Source of the DNA: Agromyces atrinae
GTDB taxonomy: Bacteria > Actinomycetota > Actinomycetes > Actinomycetales > Microbacteriaceae
Assembly: GCF_013407835.1 (NCBI RefSeq)
Contig: NZ_JACCBI010000001.1
Span: 1,612,001 to 1,676,000 of the forward strand
Length of the DNA stretch: 64,000 nucleotides
Reading direction: 5' to 3'
Positions 41,108 through 50,174 of the stretch are shown here, in pieces; positions within the stretch are counted from its first letter, which is position 1; every line of letters starts with the position of its first letter. The position numbers and the translations under genes are program-made. The notes below the pieces were generated by a model. That model saw only the letters and a list, made by a program, of their open reading frames with translations. It searched no databases and was not told where the DNA came from.

Positions 41108-42171
41108 CGATGGCCACGATCGCCGCCGTCGAGACACGACTCGTCACGCTTCCGCTCGCGCGCCCGTGGGGCGCCGACGTCACGACGATGAGCCTCGTTG
41201 AGGTCGTCGTGGCCGACAGCGACGGATGCCGCGGGCGCGGTTTCTCGTGGACCCCGACGATCGGCGCGCACGCCGTGCGGGCCCTGATCGACCACGACAT
41301 CACGGCCTTCGCGCTCGGTCGCTCGATCGAGCCCGTCGACCTCTGGCCTGCGCTCTGGGCGCACCTGCACGAGGCCGGCGGCGGTGGCGTCACGACGATC
41401 GCGATGGCCGGTCTCGACCTGGCGCTCTGGGATCTCGCGGGGGTTCGCGCCGAGTCATCCGTCGTCGATCTGCTCGGACGCACCCGAGAGAGCGTCGAGG
41501 TCTACGGCTCGGGCGTCAACCTGCACTACTCGCAGGACGACCTCGTCGCGCAGACCGAGCGCTGGGTCGCGGCGGGGTTCGACGCCGTCAAGATCAAGGT
41601 CGGCAGCCCCGACCTCGCGCGCGACGTCGAGCGTCTCGCGGCCGTGCGCGCGGTACTCGGGCCGAACCGGCGACTCATGATCGACGCCAACCAGCGCTGG
41701 GACCTCGATCGCGCCGAACGCGCGATCGGTGAGCTCTCGCGGTTCGACCTCGCGTGGATCGAGGAGCCGCTGCGCGCCGACGATCTGCCGGGACACGTGG
41801 CCTTGCGCTCGCGCATCGACGTGCCGATCGCGCTCGGCGAGAACGTGCACACGCGCTACCGCTTCGCCGAGTTCATCGCCGCGGGTGCCGTCGACATCGT
41901 GCAGCCGAACATCGTGCGCGTCGGCGGCATCACGCCGTTCCGACAGATCGCGGAGCTCGCCGACGCGACGGGCACGACCCTCGCGCCGCACCTGCTGCTC
42001 GACCTCTCGGGGCAGCTCGCCGTCACGCTCACGCACCCGACGCTCGTCGAATCGGTCGAGGACGCGTCGTTCACCGACCTCGGTGCTCTCGCCGAGCCGT
42101 CGCCCGTGAGCGTCGACGGGTCGCGTCTCGTCGTGGATCCGCGCGCCGGTCTCGGCCTGCACTTCGCCTGA
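41104..42171 (+). CDS. Enolase-superfamily sugar-acid dehydratase or cycloisomerase
   Basis: 355 residues, mandelate-racemase/muconate-lactonizing branch. Catalytic lysines in KIK (K163, K165), metal ligands D194 (DANQRWD), E220 (EEPL) and E246 (ENVH), and His296 are in place. In this operon it would dehydrate an aldarate, or open an aldarolactone, to feed the KDG dehydratase. The precise substrate is not readable. The GTG start overlaps the upstream stop by four bases. Confidence 0.82.
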   Translation: MTMATIAAVETRLVTLPLARPWGADVTTMSLVEVVVADSDGCRGRGFSWTPTIGAHAVRALIDHDITAFALGRSIEPVDLWPALWAHLHEAGGGGVTTIAMAGLDLALWDLAGVRAESSVVDLLGRTRESVEVYGSGVNLHYSQDDLVAQTERWVAAGFDAVKIKVGSPDLARDVERLAAVRAVLGPNRRLMIDANQRWDLDRAERAIGELSRFDLAWIEEPLRADDLPGHVALRSRIDVPIALGENVHTRYRFAEFIAAGAVDIVQPNIVRVGGITPFRQIAELADATGTTLAPHLLLDLSGQLAVTLTHPTLVESVEDASFTDLGALAEPSPVSVDGSRLVVDPRAGLGLHFA

Positions 42172-42190
42172 ATCCCTCTCCGCTCGCCCC

Positions 42191-42261
42191 CCGCTCGACC
42201 CCGTTTCGCCCCGTTCCACCCCGCTCGACCCCGTTTCGCCCCGCTCGACCCCCGCTCGACC
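42191..42261. repeat. Seven tandem 10-base units
   Basis: Decamers CCGCTCGACC, CCGTTTCGCC and CCGTTCCACC alternate in phase, filling most of the 103-base gap between the dehydratase and dehydrogenase genes. The downstream ribosome site (TGAGGAG) begins right after the array. Confidence 0.85.
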
Positions 42262-42274
42262 CTGAGGAGACACC

Positions 42275-43711
42275 ATGACGCACGAACTCGAGACCGTCAC
42301 CGCCCGCGCGAAGGCCGCCTTCGCCGTGACGAGCATCTCCACGGCCGCCGAGCGCGCCGCGTGGCTCACGGCCGTCGCCGACATCCTCGATGCGAACGCC
42401 GACGAACTCATCGCGATCGCCGACGAGGAGAGCCACCTCGGCACCGCGCGTCTCACGGGCGAGGTCGCCCGCACGACCGCGCAGCTGCGCCTCTTCGCGA
42501 GCGTCGTGACCGAGGGCTCGTACCTCGAGGCGACGATCGACCACCCGAACCCGGGCGCCACTCCCCCGTCACCGGATCTCCGCCGCATCCTCCGCCCGCT
42601 CGGCCCCGTCGCCGTGTTCTCGGCCTCGAACTTCCCCTTCGCGTTCTCGGTCGCCGGCGGCGACACCGCCTCGGCCCTCGCGGTCGGCTGCCCCGTCGTC
42701 GTCAAGGCGCACTCGGCGCACCCGCGGCTCTCGCGCCGAACCGCCGAACTCGTGACCGAGGCGCTCGTCACGGCGGGCGCACCCGAGGGCGTCTTCGCGC
42801 TCGTCGAGGGCCGGGAGGCGGGGGTCGCGCTCGTGCAGCGCCCCGAGATCACGGCCGTCGGCTTCACCGGCTCGCTCCACGGCGGACGCGCGCTCTTCGA
42901 CCTCGCCGTCTCGCGCCCCGACCCCATCCCGTTCTACGGCGAGCTCAGTGCGATCAACCCCGTTCTCATCACGGCGGCCGCACTCGACGCCCGCGCCGAC
43001 GAACTCGCGACCGGTCTCGCGGGCTCGTTCACCCTCGGGGCGGGCCAGTTCTGCACGAAGCCCGGCGTCGTGTTCGTGCCCGAGGGCTCGGACTTCGCCG
43101 ACCGTGTGGGCGCCGCCGTCGCATCGGCCGAGGCCGTGCCGATGCTCACCGACCACATCGCCGCGGCATTCGCCGACGGGCTCGGCGCTCTCGCGGGCGA
43201 CCCCGACGTGCGCGTCGTCGCCGGCTCGCCGTCGCACGACGCCGGCACGGGCCGTGCCGTCGTGCTCGAGACGGATGTCGCCGCGGTGCTCGCCCGCCCC
43301 GATGAGCTCCTCGCCGAGTGCTTCGGGCCGACGACGCTCATCGTGCGCTACCGCGACGTCACCTCGGCGCTCGACGCGATCCGCGCGATCGGCGGCAGCC
43401 TCACGGCGACCGTGCACTCGGAGCTCGGCGACGACATCAGCGAGATCGTCGCGGTGCTGAGCGGCATCGCCGGGCGCGTGCTCTTCGCGGGCTGGCCGAC
43501 GGGCGTCGCCGTCAACTGGGCGCAGCAGCACGGCGGACCGTGGCCCTCGACGACCTCGTCGCTGCACACCTCGGTCGGAGCGACGGCCGTGCGCCGCTTC
43601 CTCCGCCCCGTCGCCTACCAGTCGGCGCCCGAGGCGGCACTGCCCGTCGAACTCCGCGATGACAACGTGCTCGGCATCCCCCGTCGCATCGACGGCATCC
43701 TCACCCTCTGA
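42275..43711 (+). CDS. 2,5-dioxovalerate (ketoglutarate semialdehyde) dehydrogenase
   Basis: 478 residues, aldehyde dehydrogenase superfamily. General base E223 in PFYGELSA and nucleophile C260 in AGQFCTKPG; these surroundings, and the SNFPFAFSVAGGDTASALA segment (118-136), are characteristic of NADP-dependent ketoglutaric semialdehyde dehydrogenases. It completes the route from a sugar acid to 2-oxoglutarate. Separated from the dehydratase gene by the decamer array. Confidence 0.88.
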   Translation: MTHELETVTARAKAAFAVTSISTAAERAAWLTAVADILDANADELIAIADEESHLGTARLTGEVARTTAQLRLFASVVTEGSYLEATIDHPNPGATPPSPDLRRILRPLGPVAVFSASNFPFAFSVAGGDTASALAVGCPVVVKAHSAHPRLSRRTAELVTEALVTAGAPEGVFALVEGREAGVALVQRPEITAVGFTGSLHGGRALFDLAVSRPDPIPFYGELSAINPVLITAAALDARADELATGLAGSFTLGAGQFCTKPGVVFVPEGSDFADRVGAAVASAEAVPMLTDHIAAAFADGLGALAGDPDVRVVAGSPSHDAGTGRAVVLETDVAAVLARPDELLAECFGPTTLIVRYRDVTSALDAIRAIGGSLTATVHSELGDDISEIVAVLSGIAGRVLFAGWPTGVAVNWAQQHGGPWPSTTSSLHTSVGATAVRRFLRPVAYQSAPEAALPVELRDDNVLGIPRRIDGILTL

Positions 43712-43756
43712 GGCGCCCGCTCCAGTCATCCCCGCGCTAAACCTCACCCTCCCTTC

Positions 43757-43821
43757 CCGTCTCGGCGTCACGACACGCTGGCTATCGGCGCGATAGCCAG
43801 CGTGTCGTGACGCCGAAACGG
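43757..43821. terminator. Long hairpin, repeat family copy 3
   Basis: 31-base arms with one mismatch and a three-base loop. The outer part is the family arm, the inner part ACACGCTGG extended by CTATCG. It is the first of two hairpins between convergent genes. Confidence 0.75.
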
Positions 43822-43891
43822 TAGGCGAGAGCGGGCGTGAGGGCGAGCGCGGGCGAGGGCGAGCGCCGCTGCCGGGGCGACTCGCGCTCTT

Positions 43892-43954
43892 CGTTTCGGC
43901 GTCGCGAATGTGCTGTTCGGGCGTCCCGAACAGCACATTCGTGACGCCGAGACG
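43892..43954. terminator. Long hairpin, repeat family copy 4
   Basis: 30-base arms with two mismatches (wobble-compatible in RNA) and a three-base loop; inner part AATGTGCTGTTCGGG. It lies 70 bases from copy 3; one may serve each converging transcript. Confidence 0.75.
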
Positions 43955-44001
43955 TTGGGGTGCGGGGGCGCAGGCGCGCGGGATGACGGGGGCGGGGCGG
44001 G

Positions 44002-45342
44002 TCAGCGGAGAGCGAGGGCGTCGATCGTGACGGGGAGGCCCGTCTCGAGCGAGACGTTGCCCGCGATGCCGACCGAGACGGCACGCACGCCGTCGTCGTA
44101 GCGCGCGATGCGCCCGAGCGGCGCGTCGACGGCGACGCGGTGGAAGAGGTGATCGACGAGAAACGCGTCGCCTCCGCCGTGACCGCCGATCCCCTCGGGG
44201 ATCTCGACGATCTGCGCGCCCTCCCAGTGCCGCTGCAGCACGAGGCGCTCCGAGTCGGGGCGCACGTCGTCCTCGGGCGAGTATCCCGGGTTCGCGCTCG
44301 GGTCGACGACGACCGAGCCGTCCTCTCCGATGAGCACGGCGCCGCGCTCGACGACCTCGAGCTCGGCGCGGCCCTCGGTGCCGTTGACCGTGACGCGGTA
44401 ACCCTCCCACGGCGCGTGGGCGTTGAGCGAATAGCTCATCGTCGCGCCCGAGTCGTAGTCGACGAGCACCGCGAGGTTGTCCTCGATCGTGATGCCCGCA
44501 TCGAACGGATCGCGGTCGCGCAGGTATCCATCGTGGTGCTCGTTGTCGTAGTAGAGCGCCTTGGCCCGTTCGTCGCGCGTGAGGTCGAGCGAGAAGGGGT
44601 CACCCGTCGTGCCCGTTCCGCGCTCGGGCCGCTCGCCGAGGCCGCGCTTGGCCGCGTTGTCGGCGCCGTAGAAGCGCAGGCCGCCGCTCGCGAAGACGCG
44701 CACGGGTGCGGCGTCGATCCACCAGTTGACGAGGTCGAAGTGGTGCGAGGCCTTGTGGATGAGGAGTCCGCCCGAGTTCGACTTCTGGCGGTGCCAGCGG
44801 CGGAAGTAGTCGGCGCCGTGCACCGTGTCGAGCGCCCACTCGAAGTGCACGCTCGTGACCTCGCCGATGCGTCCCTCGGCGATGACCTGACGGAGCGCCG
44901 AGTTCCGCGGGCTGTACCGGTAGTTGAACGTCGTGATGACCTCGCGGCCCGACTCGGCGATGGCCGCACCGATCTGGCGCACACCGTCGGCGTCGATCGT
45001 GAGCGGCTTCTCGACGACGACGTCGGCACCCGCGAGGAGCGAGCGCGAGACGAGGTCGGCGTGCGTGTAGTCGGGCGTCGTGATGATGACGCGGTCGATC
45101 CGCTCGTCGCGGATCATCGTCTCGAGGTCGTCAGGCGCGTACCGCGCCGGGGCGGGGATGCCGGCCTCCACGACCTGTCGCTCGTAGACGTCGAGGCGGC
45201 CGGGGTTGACGTCGCTCCAGGCGACGAGTTCGGCGACGTCGGCGAGGCTCTCGACCCCGAAGTGCGTTCCAGTGAGGGCGCGCACGTACATGTCGGCGCG
45301 GCCTCCCGTGCCGATGAGGGCGTATCGCTCGATGTGCGTCAT
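44002..45342 (-). CDS. Gfo/Idh/MocA-family oxidoreductase
   Basis: 446 residues, longer than usual for the family. Rossmann motif ALIGTGGRADMYVRAL near 8-23, catalytic-region EKPLT near 115, and a substrate-domain segment GGLLIHKASHHFDLVNWW near 192-209 with conserved His. It may act on a sugar or glycoside. Divergent from a LacI regulator with shared operators, so probably regulated by it. Confidence 0.85.
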   Translation of the reverse strand: MTHIERYALIGTGGRADMYVRALTGTHFGVESLADVAELVAWSDVNPGRLDVYERQVVEAGIPAPARYAPDDLETMIRDERIDRVIITTPDYTHADLVSRSLLAGADVVVEKPLTIDADGVRQIGAAIAESGREVITTFNYRYSPRNSALRQVIAEGRIGEVTSVHFEWALDTVHGADYFRRWHRQKSNSGGLLIHKASHHFDLVNWWIDAAPVRVFASGGLRFYGADNAAKRGLGERPERGTGTTGDPFSLDLTRDERAKALYYDNEHHDGYLRDRDPFDAGITIEDNLAVLVDYDSGATMSYSLNAHAPWEGYRVTVNGTEGRAELEVVERGAVLIGEDGSVVVDPSANPGYSPEDDVRPDSERLVLQRHWEGAQIVEIPEGIGGHGGGDAFLVDHLFHRVAVDAPLGRIARYDDGVRAVSVGIAGNVSLETGLPVTIDALALR

Positions 45343-45383
45343 TGCTCGTCTACTCTCTTCGCGCGTCGACCGGTCGAGATTTC

Positions 45384-45399
45384 GGGAAAGCGCTATCTC
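45384..45399. promoter_or_regulatory. LacI-type operator in the 44002/45539 divergent region
   Basis: GGGAAAGCGCTATCTC, nearly the same as the operator at 35977-35992 (one base different). A weaker site GGAAAGCGTATGCC follows at 45460-45473. Confidence 0.6.
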
Positions 45400-45404
45400 A
45401 GGTC

Positions 45405-45421
45405 TGTATCAGTTGTATCAG
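45405..45421. repeat. Short direct repeat in the divergent promoter region
   Basis: TGTATCAG occurs at 45405-45412 and 45414-45421, directly beside the LacI-type operator; the AT-rich units may hold promoter -10 elements. Confidence 0.45.
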
Positions 45422-45538
45422 GCCCCGCCCTGGGAGGCAAAGCTCGAGCACAATACGTCGGAAAGCGTATGCCCGGCGCTAGAGTCGGAATCGCCCTCGG
45501 CTCGCCCGCGAGGGAGTCGACACCGATGGAGGCGCCCC

Positions 45539-46573
45539 GTGGCTGAACCCGGCCGTAGCCCCGCAACACTGCACGACGTCGCGCGAGAAGCGGGCGTCTC
45601 ACTCGCCACCGCTTCGCGCTCGCTCAACGGCAGCACCCGCAAGGTCAACGAGGAGTACCGCGCGCGCGTCGTCGCCGCGGCGGAGCGCCTCGGATACACC
45701 CCGAACCTCTCGGCGCAGGCCATCGCGAAGGGCTCGACCTCGACCGTCGCCCTCGTCGTGAGCGACATCGCCGACCCGTACTTCTCGTCGATCGCCGCGG
45801 GCGTCATCCGCAGCGCCGAATCGGCCGGCCTCATCGTCACGATGGCCATGACGGAGCGCAGCGCCGAACGCGAGCTCGAACTCGTCAAGACCCTGCGCGG
45901 CCAGCGCCCGCGCGTGCTCATCCTCTCGGGATCGCGCTACGTCGGCGCCGAACTCGAGGGTGCCCTCGTCAAGGAGCTCACCGCCTTCGAGGAGACGGGT
46001 GGCCGCGTCGTCATCATCTCGCAGCGGGAGCTCCCCTTCGACACCGTGCAGACCGACAACCACGCGGGCGCGAAGGCCCTCGCCGAGGCGCTCGTGGCCG
46101 AGGGCTACCGCTCGTTCGCCGCACTCACGGGTGCGAGTTCGCTCATGACGAGCCGCGACCGTCTGAGCGGATTCCGCGAGGGGCTCGCCGCTCACGGCAT
46201 CGACCTGACCGACGATCGCGTCATGCAGACCGACTTCACGCGCGACGGCGGATACGCGGCCGCGGGGCAGCTCATCGAACGCGGCATCGACGACCTCGAC
46301 GTCGTCTTCGCAGTCAACGACGTCATGGCGATCGGTGCGATGTCGGGGTTCCGCGATGCCGGCATCGACGTTCCCGGCCGGCTCGCGATCGCGGGCTTCG
46401 ACGACATCCTCACGGCGCGCGACGTGACCCCCGCACTCACGACGGTGCGCCTGCCGCTCGAGCACGTCGGCCAGGCCGCGATCGAACTCGCCCTCGGCGA
46501 GCGCGGCGGTTCCCGCGCTGTCGTCACGGTCGACGGCGCCGTCGTCCTGCGCGCGAGCACGCCCCGCCGCTGA
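45539..46573 (+). CDS. LacI-family transcriptional regulator
   Basis: 344 residues. HTH and hinge (TLHDVAREAGVSLATASRSL), then a sugar-binding sensor domain with FAVNDVMAIGAMSGF and VPGRLAIAGFDD. GTG 45539 is chosen because GGAGG lies six bases upstream and the HTH begins right after it; longer in-frame starts would cross the promoter region. Likely controls the divergent oxidoreductase and the rhamnogalacturonan operon downstream, whose promoter has similar operators. Confidence 0.9.
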   Translation: MAEPGRSPATLHDVAREAGVSLATASRSLNGSTRKVNEEYRARVVAAAERLGYTPNLSAQAIAKGSTSTVALVVSDIADPYFSSIAAGVIRSAESAGLIVTMAMTERSAERELELVKTLRGQRPRVLILSGSRYVGAELEGALVKELTAFEETGGRVVIISQRELPFDTVQTDNHAGAKALAEALVAEGYRSFAALTGASSLMTSRDRLSGFREGLAAHGIDLTDDRVMQTDFTRDGGYAAAGQLIERGIDDLDVVFAVNDVMAIGAMSGFRDAGIDVPGRLAIAGFDDILTARDVTPALTTVRLPLEHVGQAAIELALGERGGSRAVVTVDGAVVLRASTPRR

Positions 46574-46747
46574 CGCGTCGCACGGCCTGATCAGAGCGGA
46601 TTTCCGGACCCGTCGCGCGTGCCAGAAACCCGCCCGTCGCGCGGGCCCGCGAGCGAGCCCGACAGAGTCGCCGACGACCCCACCGAGACCCTCGCACCAC
46701 CCTCTCGCACGCGCGCGCGACGCTCGACCCCACATCCGCTCAACCGG

Positions 46748-46760
46748 TTAAAACGATTCA
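46748..46760. promoter_or_regulatory. LacI-like site upstream of the rhamnogalacturonan operon
   Basis: TTAAAACGATTCA, imperfect symmetry around CG, ending nine bases before the -35 element. Confidence 0.4.
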
Positions 46761-46769
46761 CTGAATTGT

Positions 46770-46799
46770 TTGACACCCTCGCAAAAGTCGACATACACT
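46770..46799 (+). promoter_or_regulatory. Promoter of the YesL / importer 3 operon
   Basis: Consensus TTGACA (46770-46775), 18-base spacer, TACACT (46794-46799). LacI-like sites lie on both sides. Confidence 0.6.
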
Positions 46800-46812
46800 C
46801 TCCAGGTGTTGG

Positions 46813-46830
46813 CCGGAAAACGCATTCCGG
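46813..46830. promoter_or_regulatory. Operator-like palindrome downstream of the promoter
   Basis: CCGGAA and TTCCGG arms around AACGCA, 13 bases after the -10 element; fits a LacI-type repressor site. Confidence 0.5.
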
Positions 46831-46850
46831 ACGTATCGATGGAGATGACG

Positions 46851-47558
46851 ATGACCTCGCAGACGACCCCGAGCACGTGGGCTCTGCGGATCCACTCGGT
46901 CTGCGACTGGATCTGGTGGGCGATGGTCATGAACGCCCTCTGGCTGCTCTTCACCGCCGCCGGAGGCATCGTCCTCGGCGCCGCTCCGGCGACCGTGGCG
47001 GCCACCGAACTGACGCGGCGGCGACTCCGCGACGAGAAGACCTCCACGCTCCGTGAGTTCGCGGCCGCCTGGCGACGCGAATTCTGGCGCGCGAACGGCA
47101 TCCTCGCCGCGCCGCTCCTCGTCTCGACCCTGCTCGCCCTCCAGCTCATCTCGGTGGTGACGAGCGACACGCTCACGACCCCCCTCGGAATCACGGTCGC
47201 CGTCGCCACGGCGATCGCCCTCGTCATCACCACGCTCATCGCGCCGCTCTACGCGCACTACGAGCTGCCGCTCTCGGCCTACCTGCCCACGGCGTCGCGA
47301 TGGATGACGCGCAACATCGCTCACGCGCTCCTCCTGTGCGTCGCCGCCACCGGCGTGACGAGCGCGAGCCTCGCCCTTCCCGGTCTCATCCCGTTCGTGT
47401 CGATCGGGGCATGGCTCTCGATCAGCACCGCGCTGTGCGTCGGATTCTTCACGGCGAACGACCGCATGCTCCGCGACGAGAAGGTGCCGCCCACGCCGGT
47501 CGGTCCGTCCGCGAAGCCGACCGCAGTGCTCAGCGGTCGCTCTCGGCGCGACGTCTGA
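46851..47558 (+). CDS. YesL/DUF624-family membrane protein
   Basis: 235 residues with about six membrane helices; the first (WWAMVMNALWLLFTAAGGIVL is the region) and the ATELTRRRLRDEKTS loop are typical of YesL. YesL-family genes accompany rhamnogalacturonan and other sugar importers; their role is unknown. ATG 46851 has GGAG six bases ahead; nearby ATGs at 46845 and 46839 are less well placed. It is the first gene of the operon reaching at least to the esterase at 55003. Confidence 0.82.
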   Translation: MTSQTTPSTWALRIHSVCDWIWWAMVMNALWLLFTAAGGIVLGAAPATVAATELTRRRLRDEKTSTLREFAAAWRREFWRANGILAAPLLVSTLLALQLISVVTSDTLTTPLGITVAVATAIALVITTLIAPLYAHYELPLSAYLPTASRWMTRNIAHALLLCVAATGVTSASLALPGLIPFVSIGAWLSISTALCVGFFTANDRMLRDEKVPPTPVGPSAKPTAVLSGRSRRDV

Positions 47559-47619
47559 CCCCCTCCACTTGCATCTCCGCGCGCTTCGGCGCGCACCCCG
47601 TCCGAACGAAGGAGTTCAC

Positions 47620-49149
47620 GTGCTACACAGAACCAAGTTGTCCGCAGCCGCTCTCATCGCGACGAGCGCCGTCGTCCTCGCCGGCTGCTCGGCGAGCGAC
47701 ACCGGCGGCGAGGCCGCCGATCTCACGACGGTGTCGATCATGGCCCCGTACCTCGTGACGAACGCCCCCTCGGGCGACAACGAGATCCACACGGCGCTCG
47801 AAGAGATCGCCGGCGTCACGCTCGACATCACGTGGGTGCCGAACTCGTCGTACCTCGACAAGACGAACATCACCCTCGCGGGCGACGACATCCCGCACGT
47901 CATGGTCGTGCAGGGCAAGGACCCGGGCTTCGTGCGGAACGCCCAGGCCGGCGCGTTCTGGGAGCTCTCGGAGTACCTCCCCGACTACCCGAACCTCGCG
48001 ACGACGCTGCCCGAGGTGCAGAAGGCCGCGAGCATCAACGGCGAGGTGTACGGCGTGTTCCGCGCCCGCGACGGCATGCGTGCCGCGGTCATCCTCCGCA
48101 AGGACTGGCTGCAGAACCTCGGCCTCGAGGTCCCGAAGACGACCGACGACCTCTACGAGGTGGCGAAGGCGTTCACCCAGAACGACCCCGACGGCAACGG
48201 CGCCGACGACACCTACGGCCTCATCATCCCGAAGTGGCCCGGCGCGATCGGCAGCAACAGCCCCTACGACGTCATCGAGACGTGGCACGGCGCCGGCAAC
48301 CGCTGGACCGAGCGCGATGGCGAACTCGTCCCGAGCTTCACGACGGATGAATGGCTCGAGGCCGTCGACTACGAGAAGCGCCTCGTCGACGAGGGCCTCG
48401 TGAACCCCGACTACGCCACCTTCGACTCGGCGAACTGGAACGAGCCGTTCCTGAACGGCAAGGGCGGCATCATCATCGACGTGCACTCGCGCGCCGGCGT
48501 GCTGATGAGCCTCCTCAAGGAGTCCGACCCCGACTCGTTCCAGAACTACGTCGAGATCACGGGCAACCTCGAGGGCCCCGACGGCGTCCTCCACGCGCAC
48601 CCGACGACCGGGTACAGCGGCTTCCTCGCCATCCCGAAGACGAACGTGCGCACCGAGGCCGAGCTGCGCGCCGTGCTCGAAGTCCTCAACAACATGAACT
48701 CGACCGAAGCCGGTGCGCTCCTCAACAACGGCATCGAGGGAACGACGTACACCCTCGACGGCGACCTCGCGGTGGCCGTCGACAGCGCCCCCCAGGCCCT
48801 CAAGGACGCCGTCCTCAGCTACTCGCAGCTCGGCACCAACGTGACCGGCTTCCAGGGCTACCTCCCGAAGCAGCCCACGGAGTACGAGCAGGAGATGTAC
48901 GACAAGCGCAAGGCGATCGAGGAGTCCGACCTCGAGTCCGCCGAGTACGACCCCGCTGCGGCGTTCGTCTCGAAGACGTACGTCTCGAAGGGCGCCCAGC
49001 TCGACACGATCATCGCCGACGCGCGCATCCAGTACATCGCCGGTCAGATCGATCGCGACGGCCTGACCGACGCGATCGCCCTGTGGCGCTCGAGCGGCGG
49101 CGACGCGGTCATCGCCGAGATCAACGAACTGGCCTCTCAGAACAACTGA
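47620..49149 (+). CDS. LplA/YtcQ-type oligosaccharide-binding lipoprotein (importer 3)
   Basis: 509 residues, the larger size typical of LplA/YtcQ-type binding proteins. Signal peptide with lipobox LAGC, then APYLVTNAPSGDNEIHTALEE and later a calcium-like DPDGNGADDTYG loop. AAGGAG five bases ahead of GTG 47620 sets the start. The genes that follow indicate rhamnogalacturonan-derived oligosaccharides as cargo. Confidence 0.88.
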   Translation: MLHRTKLSAAALIATSAVVLAGCSASDTGGEAADLTTVSIMAPYLVTNAPSGDNEIHTALEEIAGVTLDITWVPNSSYLDKTNITLAGDDIPHVMVVQGKDPGFVRNAQAGAFWELSEYLPDYPNLATTLPEVQKAASINGEVYGVFRARDGMRAAVILRKDWLQNLGLEVPKTTDDLYEVAKAFTQNDPDGNGADDTYGLIIPKWPGAIGSNSPYDVIETWHGAGNRWTERDGELVPSFTTDEWLEAVDYEKRLVDEGLVNPDYATFDSANWNEPFLNGKGGIIIDVHSRAGVLMSLLKESDPDSFQNYVEITGNLEGPDGVLHAHPTTGYSGFLAIPKTNVRTEAELRAVLEVLNNMNSTEAGALLNNGIEGTTYTLDGDLAVAVDSAPQALKDAVLSYSQLGTNVTGFQGYLPKQPTEYEQEMYDKRKAIEESDLESAEYDPAAAFVSKTYVSKGAQLDTIIADARIQYIAGQIDRDGLTDAIALWRSSGGDAVIAEINELASQNN

Positions 49150-49157
49150 GTCACCTC

Positions 49158-49185
49158 GGGGCGGATGCCACGCGGCATCCGCCCC
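49158..49185 (+). terminator. Attenuator hairpin between binding protein and permeases (importer 3)
   Basis: Perfect 12-base arms GGGGCGGATGCC and GGCATCCGCCCC with a four-base loop, eight bases after the binding-protein stop. Confidence 0.6.
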
Positions 49186-49205
49186 GCTGACCGACAGGAA
49201 CTCCC

Positions 49206-50174
49206 ATGGTCGCTCTCGACACTGCGGTCGCGGCGAGCACGGCGCTCGACACGAGACCGCCGGCACGCCGCCGGGGCGCACGCGCCCACTTCACACAGTT
49301 CAAGTGGTTGTACCTCTTGCTGCTGCCGGGCGCGATCTACTTCGCGCTCTTCCGGTACGGACCGATGTACGGCGCCGTCATCGCGTTCAAGGACTACGTG
49401 CCGTTCCTCGGCATCAACGACAGTCCGTGGGTGGGCTGGGCGCACTTCGAGGACTTCTTCGCGAGCCCAGACTTCCCCCGGCTCCTCGCCAACACCCTCA
49501 TCCTCGCGCTGCTGAGCCTCCTCGTCGCCTTCCCGCTCACGATCGTCGTCGCGCTCCTCCTCAACGAGCTCCGCGTCACGATGGTCAAGCGCTCGGTGCA
49601 GACGCTCATCTACATCCCCCACTTCCTGTCGTGGACGGTCGTCGCGTCGCTCACCTACCTGTTGTTCGCCCTCGACATCGGTCCGCTCTTCCAGCTGATC
49701 AACGGCGTGCTCGGAACCAACATCGACTTCCTCACCGATCCGGGATGGTTCCGGCCGATCATCGTGCTGCAGGACATCTGGAAGAACACGGGCTGGGGAA
49801 CGATCATCTTCCTCGCCGCGCTCGCGGGTGTCGATCAGGAGCAGTACGAGGCGGCCATCATCGACGGCGCCGGCCGCTTCCAGCGGGTGTGGCACATCAC
49901 GATCCCCTCGATCATGCCGACGATCATCGTCATGCTCGTCCTGCAGATGGGCCAGGTGCTCAACACGGGCTTCGAGCAGATCTACCTCATGACGAACGCG
50001 CTCAACCGCAGTGTGGCCGACGTGTTCGACACCTACGTCTACTTCATGGGCATCACGCAAGGGTCGTACAGCTACAGCACGGCGGTGGGCCTCTTCAAGG
50101 CGATCGTCGGCGTGGTGCTGATCTTCGGCGCCAACTGGCTGGCGCGCCGCTTCAACCAGACGGGAATCTTCTGA
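49206..50174 (+). CDS. LplB-type sugar ABC transporter permease (importer 3)
   Basis: 322 residues with the LplB-family opening (FRYGPMYGAVIAFKDYVPF) after a basic N-terminus, six membrane helices, and the EAA loop as EAAIIDGAGRFQRVW. It forms the channel with the next gene product. The stop and the next start share one base (TGATG). Confidence 0.9.
   Translation: MVALDTAVAASTALDTRPPARRRGARAHFTQFKWLYLLLLPGAIYFALFRYGPMYGAVIAFKDYVPFLGINDSPWVGWAHFEDFFASPDFPRLLANTLILALLSLLVAFPLTIVVALLLNELRVTMVKRSVQTLIYIPHFLSWTVVASLTYLLFALDIGPLFQLINGVLGTNIDFLTDPGWFRPIIVLQDIWKNTGWGTIIFLAALAGVDQEQYEAAIIDGAGRFQRVWHITIPSIMPTIIVMLVLQMGQVLNTGFEQIYLMTNALNRSVADVFDTYVYFMGITQGSYSYSTAVGLFKAIVGVVLIFGANWLARRFNQTGIF

Noticed and set aside
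45206..45538. N-terminal extension of the LacI gene
   Set aside because: The open frame continues upstream through operators and the divergent promoter region; the GTG at 45539 with GGAGG directly precedes the helix-turn-helix.
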